Shown here in pieces: positions 1-3,881 of a DNA stretch of 6,946 nt. Each line of letters starts with the position of its first letter. Positions within the stretch are counted from its first letter, which is position 1. The translations under genes were made by a program, and so were the position numbers. The notes beneath the pieces were generated by a model. It worked only from the letters and a program-made list of their open reading frames with translations, was not told the origin of the DNA and did no database searches. Source of the stretch: Treponema sp. (GTDB lineage Bacteria; Spirochaetota; Spirochaetia; Treponematales; Breznakiellaceae); assembly GCA_009780545.1 (NCBI GenBank), contig WQZW01000079.1, forward strand, positions 1-6,946, written 5' to 3'.

Positions 1-60
1 TATCAGAACCATGTCCAGGGCTTGTACCACACCGGCTTCGGCTTTGAAGGCTTTTGCGGC
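1..60. repeat. Direct repeat copy 1 (60 bp, exact)
   Basis: These 60 bases are identical to 736-795, and the match stops sharply after base 60 (GGCAC here against TTCGG in the other copy). The left end is the window edge, so the true repeat may be longer. In copy 2 the sequence is the 3' end of a minus-strand gene, coding for a Lys/Pro-rich tail that ends in Trp-Thr-Trp-Phe and a TGA stop. Copy 1 keeps the same reading frame and stop (3-5). Confidence 0.95.
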
Positions 61-120
61 GGCACATTTATGCCCGAAGACGGCACCCGAATCTCCCGAT
101 CCGGGATGCCGGGGGCACTG
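3..120 (-). pseudogene. C-terminal remnant of the Lys/Pro-rich tail gene
   Basis: Reading the minus strand in the frame of copy 2 gives an open stretch whose last 18 residues, including Val-Trp-Tyr-Lys-Pro-Trp-Thr-Trp-Phe and the TGA at 5-3, equal the end of the gene at 738. Upstream of the repeat the sequence diverges. The frame stays open to a TGA at 185-183, running out of frame through the end of the lipoprotein gene at 121. No credible start or ribosome binding site was seen; a GTG at 167 is the only candidate and has none. I read it as a gene end left behind by a duplication or recombination. A short expressed ORF is possible. Confidence 0.4.
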
Positions 121-606
121 TTATTGTTTGACGTACCCCTTACCCCAAGCCTGTTCCCAAATGTCACGAATTTCGGAGGTGATCACGGAGGGAACATCAT
201 TAGCCGTGATCCACGCAGCCAATTTGTCGGGGGGCAGGTACCAATACACACTGCCGTCCTCGGAGAATCGGTAATCACTCCAATCGTTCCACTCGTATTC
301 CCATTCCGCGTCGTCGTCCCACCACCTGAAACGATACCTCTGGTTCTTCTTGTCAACTTCAAACTCTTGCGTGCCGGTCGAATTGTCATGGAACTCGTCC
401 GCTCTGTAGCACTTGCTGGTACCGTCATATTCCCAGCGGTCAGTCTTTCCCGCCGTTCCGTTTATATACTCCGTAATAACAAAAACACCGTTGAACCTCT
501 GGTCGGACAGGGTTACCGGCTCCCTGACATGGCCGCCGCAGCCTGCCATAACCGCACCGGACAAAACCGTGGCGGCAAGCAATGCCCAAAAACCAATCTT
601 TCTCAT
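121..606 (-). CDS. Small Trp-rich secreted lipoprotein, function unknown
   Basis: This encodes a 161-residue protein. The ATG at 606 is chosen because GGGAGGAAAC lies just upstream of it; a TTG at 630 in the same frame would add eight residues in front of a normal signal peptide. Residues 2-22 form a signal peptide with basic residues and then a hydrophobic core, followed by Val-Met-Ala-Gly-Cys. Lipidation is therefore expected at Cys23, and the mature protein should be membrane-anchored outside the cytoplasm. The mature part alternates polar and aromatic residues, which suggests beta structure. Residues 94-123 are strikingly rich in Trp, Asp, Glu and Tyr, and the whole protein has about eleven Trp. 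I recognise no family; a small beta-barrel or calycin-like fold is only a guess. By eye the GC content is lower than in the operon at 2766-6684. The gene lies between the two copies of a 60-bp direct repeat and may be part of a mobile or recombining cassette. Confidence 0.8.
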   Translation of the reverse strand: MRKIGFWALLAATVLSGAVMAGCGGHVREPVTLSDQRFNGVFVITEYINGTAGKTDRWEYDGTSKCYRADEFHDNSTGTQEFEVDKKNQRYRFRWWDDDAEWEYEWNDWSDYRFSEDGSVYWYLPPDKLAAWITANDVPSVITSEIRDIWEQAWGKGYVKQ

Positions 607-640
607 GGTAGTTTCCTCCCTTTGTGTCAAGAACCATTAC

Positions 641-677
641 GCCCGTGCGCGGGGGGCATGCAACCCCGTGCACGGGC
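641..677. repeat. Long GC-rich inverted repeat in the leader of the Trp-rich lipoprotein gene
   Basis: The left arm 641-654 (GCCCGTGCGCGGGG) pairs with 664-677 (CCCCGTGCACGGGC) over 14 bases with a single G-T pair, around a 9-base loop. It lies 35 bases upstream of the ATG at 606 and has no T run in either direction, so it is not a classical terminator. It could be a leader structure, a processing or stabilising hairpin, or a protein-binding site. Confidence 0.75.
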
Positions 678-687
678 AACCGAATGT

Positions 688-735
688 CAGGAAACGCCGA
701 TCAAATCCCCTGTGGATTTAACCGGCATTTTCCTG
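688..735 (-). terminator. Three-tier imperfect hairpin after the Lys/Pro-rich gene
   Basis: Three nested pairings occur: 688-694 with 729-735 (CAGGAAA/TTTCCTG), 696-699 with 723-726 (GCCG/CGGC), and 703-708 with 714-719 (AAATCC/GGATTT), closed by a 5-base loop. It begins directly after the TGA at 740-738. The position fits a transcript end or a processing structure. There is no clean U tract, so the terminator role is an inference. Confidence 0.45.
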
Positions 736-795
736 TATCAGAACCATGTCCAGGGCTTGTACCACACCGGCTTCGGCTTTGAAGGCTTTTGCGGC
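736..795. repeat. Direct repeat copy 2 (60 bp, exact)
   Basis: Identical to 1-60, with its start 735 bases further right. This copy lies inside an intact reading frame and codes on the minus strand for the last 18 residues of the Lys/Pro-rich protein, the TGA stop and two bases beyond. The identity ends at base 795. Confidence 0.95.
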
Positions 796-1049
796 TTCGG
801 TTCGTCTGGTTTAGCCTGAGGCGGTTTCACACTTACCGAAACATCGGGCAGCGTTATCGTTATGCCGTTTTTCCCCCACGTGATCCATGACGGAGTCTTG
901 CTTTTGACAAAGGCAAGGATGTCGTTGGAAAGCGAAACCGCACCGCCTATCACCGCCTTCCCGAACGGGCTGAGGTAGCAGGCCACCGCAGTCAGGGAAG
1001 TGGCCGCAGAGATGCTGAGTATCTGCCCGGCCTCGGGTAGTTCAAGCAC
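738..1049 (-). CDS. Lys/Pro-rich protein with aromatic C-terminus, or frameshifted 3' half of the upstream lipoprotein gene
   Basis: The minus-strand frame is open from within the upstream lipoprotein gene to a TGA at 740-738. I place the start at GTG 1049, which has AAGGG nine bases upstream and lies 13 bases after the TAA of the lipoprotein gene. TTG 1079 is the alternative; an ATG at 1175 is rejected because that stretch is clearly coded in the other frame. From 1049 the product has about 103 residues. It has a moderately hydrophobic helical stretch (Leu-Ser-Ile-Ser through Ile-Leu-Ala-Phe-Val), a short beta-like part (Ser-Trp-Ile-Thr-Trp through Val-Ser-Val), a Lys/Pro linker of about 18 residues, and Val-Trp-Tyr-Lys-Pro-Trp-Thr-Trp-Phe at the end. 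The text reads naturally as a continuation of the lipoprotein, so one extra base near 1065-1095 may have split a single gene. I do not recognise the family. Confidence 0.6.
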   Translation of the reverse strand: MLELPEAGQILSISAATSLTAVACYLSPFGKAVIGGAVSLSNDILAFVKSKTPSWITWGKNGITITLPDVSVSVKPPQAKPDEPKPQKPSKPKPVWYKPWTWF

Positions 1050-1062
1050 GTCGACCAGCCCT

Positions 1063-1539
1063 TTAATGCACGACGCCAACCGGTTTGTTGACCATGTCCA
1101 TGGCGGCCGCAATTGCGTCGAGGAACTCGGCGAATGCCGCGGCCGCGTCCGGATCCAGCGCTTCCAATGCGGCAAGCGCCTCTCCCGTCGTTCCCTCGTT
1201 AAAGATGACGCTGTAAAACGCGAGTATCGCCGCCCCGTTTTCTTCCTTAGCGATAAGTTCGAGCGCGCCCTGCGGGTCGGTAAGGAGCAGGTTCAGCATC
1301 CCCACGATTTCCGGGTCCAGGTCGGGGTTGTTCCCGATGATCGTTTCAAGCAGGTCAAGCACTTCGGGCGAGAGCGCGTCATTTATGCTCCCGGCGAGCT
1401 GCGGTATTCCCGAGCCGTCCTGATCTCCCGGTTTGGGCGGATCGCCGGGTCCAAAGGAGCAACCGGAATAGAAGAACGCTATCCCGATTGCCAGGGCCAG
1501 AATCCTCGTCGCAAGCGACGGTTCACGAATCTTCCTCAT
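1063..1539 (-). CDS. Lipoprotein, helical, function unknown (possibly 5' half of a split gene)
   Basis: This encodes 158 residues. The ATG at 1539 is supported by AGGAGG six bases upstream and by a strong promoter at 1584-1612. Residues 1-26 form a lipoprotein signal peptide with basic residues at positions 2, 3, 5 and 12, a hydrophobic core, then Phe-Tyr-Ser-Gly-Cys. Lipidation is expected at Cys27, a Ser-Gly-Cys lipobox of the loose spirochaetal type. A Gly/Pro/Asp linker (29-49) follows, then acidic, Ala/Leu-rich helical sequence from about 53 to 151. It ends in a TAA soon after Asn-Lys-Pro-Val, without an obvious domain end. The next frame downstream carries on in a similar style, and one base would join them into a lipoprotein of about 265 residues. 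No family is recognised, so only the lipoprotein nature is safe. Confidence 0.8.
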   Translation of the reverse strand: MRKIREPSLATRILALAIGIAFFYSGCSFGPGDPPKPGDQDGSGIPQLAGSINDALSPEVLDLLETIIGNNPDLDPEIVGMLNLLLTDPQGALELIAKEENGAAILAFYSVIFNEGTTGEALAALEALDPDAAAAFAEFLDAIAAAMDMVNKPVGVVH

Positions 1540-1583
1540 TGTTATCCTCCTAAAGATACTTTTGCATGCCAGTCCTCGCTTTC

Positions 1584-1612
1584 ATTATACGGCATATATC
1601 GTGTCGCTGCAA
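1584..1612 (-). promoter_or_regulatory. Sigma70-type promoter of the 1539 lipoprotein gene
   Basis: On the minus strand TTGCAG (1612-1607) is followed by a 17-base spacer and a perfect TATAAT (1589-1584). Transcription would start near 1577, leaving a leader of about 38 bases with AGGAGG before the ATG. The -35 box is weak (TTG only), but the -10 box and spacing are ideal. The palindrome at 1617-1643 lies directly upstream, where an upstream regulator could act. Confidence 0.7.
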
Positions 1613-1616
1613 GCTG

Positions 1617-1643
1617 GTCCAATCGGTCTTCGACCGATTGGAC
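1617..1643. repeat. Palindrome 1, 12-bp arms, 3-base loop
   Basis: GTCCAATCGGTC pairs perfectly with GACCGATTGGAC around TTC. Its inner 23 bases match the palindrome at 1950-1972 in layout. Both begin CCAATC and end GATTGG, while the middle bases differ with matching changes in both arms. Confidence 0.9.
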
Positions 1644-1646
1644 TGG

Positions 1647-1685
1647 GGAGAATCTCCATCCTCCTGAGGAGGATGGAGATTCTCC
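1647..1685. repeat. Palindrome 2, 18-bp arms, 3-base loop
   Basis: Bases 1647-1664 (GGAGAATCTCCATCCTCC) pair perfectly with 1668-1685 around TGA. The right arm ends in GATTCTCC, and GATTCTCCACGC recurs at 1722-1733 and 1773-1784 inside the tandem array. The array therefore seems to grow out of this palindrome. There is no T run, so it is not a normal terminator. Confidence 0.92.
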
Positions 1686-1906
1686 ACGCCTTGGTTCTCG
1701 GGGATTCTCCGGGCTTTGGCCGATTCTCCACGCTTTAGTTGTCGGGGATTTCTGCGGGCTTTAGTTGTCGGGGATTCTCCACGCTTTAGTTGTCGGGAAT
1801 TCTGCGGGCTTTGGTTGTCGGGGATTTCTGCGGGCTTTGGCTGTCGGGGATTCTTCACGTTTTGGTTGTCGGGGATTCTCCGCGGCTTGGTTGGCAGGAA
1901 TGCCGC
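1686..1906. repeat. Tandem array of about nine 25-base units
   Basis: The units are 1686-1710, 1711-1729 (short, 19 bases), 1730-1755, 1756-1780, 1781-1805, 1806-1831, 1832-1856, 1857-1881 and 1882-1906 (diverged). The shared core is CTTTRGTTGTCGGGGATT. Unit ends switch between CTCC/ACG and CTGC/GGG types. Lengths of 25, 26 and 19 are not multiples of three and shift the reading frame from unit to unit, so the array is not coding. Units abut without spacers, so it is not a CRISPR array. A role as a protein-binding or structural array, or simply as slippage DNA, is open. Confidence 0.9.
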
Positions 1907-1919
1907 CGGCAACCGGCGG
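1903..1919. repeat. Palindrome 3, 7-bp arms, 3-base loop
   Basis: CCGCCGG pairs with CCGGCGG around CAA. It overlaps the end of the last tandem unit and sits four bases before palindrome 4. The pair resembles the sequence before the copy inside the transglycosylase gene (about 3920-3933). Confidence 0.75.
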
Positions 1920-1922
1920 GGT

Positions 1923-1945
1923 GGAGTTTTGCGGAGCAAAACTCC
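1923..1945. repeat. Palindrome 4, 10-bp arms, 3-base loop
   Basis: GGAGTTTTGC pairs perfectly with GCAAAACTCC around GGA. A near-copy with loop TTC and one mismatch lies in coding DNA at 3934-3958. The two share the arms but not the loop. Confidence 0.9.
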
Positions 1946-1949
1946 GAAG

Positions 1950-1972
1950 CCAATCCGGCTTTGCCGGATTGG
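1950..1972. repeat. Palindrome 5, 10-bp arms, 3-base loop
   Basis: CCAATCCGGC pairs perfectly with GCCGGATTGG around TTT. It is the partner of palindrome 1: outer six bases conserved, inner bases changed in both arms so that pairing is kept. Confidence 0.9.
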
Positions 1973-2137
1973 ATCGGGGCGTTGCGGGGGCGGTCGCACG
2001 CTGTTCAGGCTAAAGCCTTCACGCTTTTGCCTGTATGCTGTAGCATTTACTTGTGCTACACCGTGCTACATTTGTTGCCACACACGGCTGCGCCGTGCTA
2101 TTTACCTGGTGCCCCGCTCGGGGGGTAGGTTGAGACG

Positions 2138-2162
2138 AAAGTTGTTGCTTTGCGACAATTTT
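2138..2162 (+). terminator. Hairpin followed by T run (plus strand)
   Basis: AAAGTTGTTGC (2138-2148) pairs with 2152-2162 over 11 bases with two G-T pairs, around a TTT loop, and the right arm runs into a five-T tract (2159-2163). It looks like a plus-strand intrinsic terminator, but no plus-strand gene precedes it. It may be one more member of the palindrome cluster. Confidence 0.35.
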
Positions 2163-2175
2163 TGGCTCGACCTCA

Positions 2176-2192
2176 GGGGGGCTTGGCCCCCC
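2176..2192 (-). terminator. GC hairpin just after the membrane protein gene
   Basis: GGGGGGC and GCCCCCC pair perfectly around a 3-base loop. The hairpin starts three bases past the TAA at 2198-2196 of the minus-strand gene. The minus strand shows no U tract after it, so it may protect the 3' end or slow polymerase rather than terminate by itself. It has the same short-loop design as the other palindromes. Confidence 0.5.
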
Positions 2193-2195
2193 GCA

Positions 2196-2747
2196 TTATT
2201 TCTTCGAGCTTTCCAAAAACCTCGATCCGAGCGAGGCCAGGACGAGGACGAGGCCGGCCAGGGCGACCAGGAGCGGCCACCAGTCCAGGACGAAGCGGCG
2301 GAAGGAGAAGCCCACGATGTCCAGGGAGAAGATCATCAGGAAGCAGCCGAGCAGGATGAAGCCGGCCGCCAGGACGACGTAGCGGGACTTAAGGGCCCCG
2401 TAGCGGTGCCAGCCGGCGGGGAGGAGGGCGATGCCGGAGAACACCGACAGCAGCGGCCAGGCGCGGGAAAAGCCGAACGGCATCAGGTCGAAGGCCATTA
2501 AAAGGAAGAAAAGGCCGGACTGCAGGAGCAGGGCGGCGAAGAACAGGTACAGCGGCCGGCGGTTTATCCCCAGGGCCAGCACCGCGCAGCCCACGCCGAC
2601 GGCGATGAGGAGGAAGGCCGCCTGCAGGTGCCCGCGGGAGATGCCGGGAGTGGAACCGATGAGGAAGGTGCTGCCGAGGAACACCAGGAAAAGGCCCAGG
2701 ACGAAGATGAGCCTGGCAAGAAACCTGCGATTTGCAAAGTGGGGCAT
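2196..2747 (-). CDS. Six-helix integral membrane protein, LiaF/DUF5668-like
   Basis: This encodes 183 residues, nearly all hydrophobic. Predicted membrane segments are at about 11-31, 41-61, 66-88, 96-112, 122-147 and 157-174. Short basic loops (Asn-Arg-Arg near 63, His-Arg-Tyr near 115, Phe-Arg-Arg near 150) and a Lys-Lys C-terminus set the topology. Two Trp-Pro-Leu-Leu motifs, at 97-100 and 157-160, each open a helix. This resembles the repeated membrane unit of LiaI/LiaF-type and DUF5668 proteins, but I see no LiaF C-terminal soluble domain, and the function is unknown. The ATG at 2747 is the only usual start in frame before the first helix. It has no ribosome binding site, and the -10 box lies only seven bases upstream, so translation may be leaderless. 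The gene diverges from the TPR-MltD-OmpA operon and shares its promoter region, so joint control is possible. Confidence 0.8.
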   Translation of the reverse strand: MPHFANRRFLARLIFVLGLFLVFLGSTFLIGSTPGISRGHLQAAFLLIAVGVGCAVLALGINRRPLYLFFAALLLQSGLFFLLMAFDLMPFGFSRAWPLLSVFSGIALLPAGWHRYGALKSRYVVLAAGFILLGCFLMIFSLDIVGFSFRRFVLDWWPLLVALAGLVLVLASLGSRFLESSKK

Positions 2748-2754
2748 ATCATGT

Positions 2755-2783
2755 AGTATACTTATATGGGTATGGTGTTACAA
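2755..2783 (-). promoter_or_regulatory. Promoter of the membrane protein gene, overlapping the divergent operon start
   Basis: On the minus strand TTGTAA (2783-2778), a 17-base spacer and TATACT (2760-2755) match the sigma70 pattern well. The start point would fall at about 2748, next to the ATG at 2747. The core AGTATACT (2755-2762) is a perfect palindrome, so it also reads TATACT on the plus strand, where TTGCAA at 2732-2737 stands at a poor 19-base spacing. The two divergent genes therefore appear to share this -10 region. Confidence 0.55.
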
Positions 2784-3881
2784 TGGGGTAAACTAAGAAG
2801 GGGGCGGGCGTTTTTCGTCGTGTCGCTGGCCGTTGTAGCGGCGGCTTCCGTAGCGGCGGTCCTGCTTCATGCGGCGCCGGCCGTTCCCTTTTGGGAAAAG
2901 CCGGAATCCGGCGGGTATTATCTGGTAGGACCGCCCGAAACCAGGGACAGGCTGCGGACGCTGTTCGCCATCCTCGAGGGCGGGGGGCCGGAAGAGGCCT
3001 TCGCCGCCACGAGGGAAATTTCCGCCGTTTTCCTCGCCGAAGGGGAGAACGGACGGCTGATCTCCTTCCTCGGGGAACGGATGGCCGCCTTTCCGGAGGA
3101 TCCCTACGGCGGCTTCCACCTGCTCACCGTCGCCTACGCCCATCTCCGCAACGGCTCGGACGCCGTCGCCCTTCGGTACTTCGACCTTCTCGTGCGGAAC
3201 TTCCCGGACGTCCGCGTCAACGGCGAATCGGTGCATTTCCTTGCCCTGACGCAACTTATCGAACTCAACGACAACCCGTACCGGCAACTGTCGTACCTCG
3301 ACGAACTGCTCTCCCGTTTCCCGGACCGCGTCGACGGGCCGGCCCTCCTGTACCGCCTCGCCCTGGTCCAGGAATCCCTGGGGCGGTGGGACGACGCGAT
3401 GGACAGCTATTCCCGGTTCCTCGCGCGGGGAACCGGCCCGATACACGGTTACCCGGAAGCCTACGACGAGGCCAGGCGCAGGGTCAACCTGTACCATTCC
3501 TCCCGAAACTGGACCTTCGATAGCCTCCGCTCGCTTGCCGACTCCGTCCGGTCGGCGGTCGAGGCCGGCAACGGGGCCAGGCTCCGGGACATGCAGGCCG
3601 GGGCGAACTTCTTCACCCGTTCCTGGGGCCATGACGACATCGTCGCCATGAACCGCAATCCCTTCAATGTCGCGGGCTTCATGCGGGGGGCCCAGCTCCA
3701 TGCCGCGAACGATTTTCACCGGAGTTCCACCGAGAACGAGGTCCTCATGCGGACTTGGGGCTGGCCGATGAGCGTTCCCGTCTGGTACATGTACTTCAGG
3801 AAGGTCGATTTTCCCGCCGATCCGTCGGTCCACGGCCGTTGGGAATGGGCCGGCATCTACTTCGGGGAGAGCCTGCGATGA
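2766..3881 (+). CDS. Membrane-anchored TPR protein, first gene of a cell-envelope operon
   Basis: This encodes up to 371 residues. A basic N-terminus (Lys9, Arg11, Arg12, Arg14) precedes one hydrophobic segment at 15-36, which acts as a membrane anchor or uncleaved signal. The rest should lie outside the cytoplasm. Residues of about 115-148 and 193-224 form helix pairs of tetratricopeptide type (for example Leu-Tyr-Arg-Leu-Ala-Leu-Val-Gln-Glu-Ser-Leu-Gly-Arg-Trp-Asp-Asp-Ala), usually protein-interaction scaffolds. The C-terminal third (about 280-371) is rich in Trp, Phe and Tyr and matches nothing I know. No ribosome binding site precedes ATG 2766 or ATG 2772, so the start is uncertain. The stop overlaps the transglycosylase start in ATGA, which implies translational coupling. 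A scaffold role for the downstream enzyme and OmpA-like protein is my inference. Confidence 0.82.
   Translation: MGMVLQWGKLRRGRAFFVVSLAVVAAASVAAVLLHAAPAVPFWEKPESGGYYLVGPPETRDRLRTLFAILEGGGPEEAFAATREISAVFLAEGENGRLISFLGERMAAFPEDPYGGFHLLTVAYAHLRNGSDAVALRYFDLLVRNFPDVRVNGESVHFLALTQLIELNDNPYRQLSYLDELLSRFPDRVDGPALLYRLALVQESLGRWDDAMDSYSRFLARGTGPIHGYPEAYDEARRRVNLYHSSRNWTFDSLRSLADSVRSAVEAGNGARLRDMQAGANFFTRSWGHDDIVAMNRNPFNVAGFMRGAQLHAANDFHRSSTENEVLMRTWGWPMSVPVWYMYFRKVDFPADPSVHGRWEWAGIYFGESLR

Larger units (their letters stand above)
1973..2195. other. Intergenic stretch with further small inverted repeats, no gene seen
   Basis: No reading frame here has a start, ribosome binding site and protein-like composition. 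It holds more short inverted repeats: AGGC/GCCT at 2007-2018, TGTAGCA/TGCTACA at 2039-2060 with an 8-base loop, CACGGC/GCCGTG around TGC at 2083-2097, and CCCC/GGGG at 2112-2123. The word GTGCTA occurs three times between 2054 and 2100. Two stronger hairpins at its right end are listed separately. Confidence 0.6.

Noticed and set aside
625..630. TTGACA on the minus strand as a -35 box for the Trp-rich lipoprotein gene
   Set aside because: A matching -10 would fall on the ribosome binding site and start codon, leaving no room for a leader; no TATAAT-like box is there.
1..795. Diversity-generating retroelement template and variable repeats
   Set aside because: The two repeats are identical with no adenine-linked differences, and no reverse transcriptase is in the window.
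22..819. Plus-strand open frame of 265 codons
   Set aside because: It runs antisense to the lipoprotein gene and the gene end at 738, has no ribosome binding site, and contains both copies of the direct repeat as shadows.
1050..1175. Start of the Lys/Pro-rich gene at ATG 1175
   Set aside because: This stretch is clearly coded in the lipoprotein frame (Ala/Asp-rich helical sequence); the alternative frame gives Arg/Pro/Trp/Thr text typical of a shadow and has no ribosome binding site.
1686..1906. CRISPR array
   Set aside because: Units abut with no unique spacers and diverge along their whole length; no cas-like gene is present.
1550..1999. Minus-strand open frame of 149 codons across the tandem array
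   Set aside because: It is open mainly because the repeat lacks stops. Unit lengths of 25, 26 and 19 shift the frame, there is no ribosome binding site, and the product is low-complexity Arg/Pro/Asn sequence.
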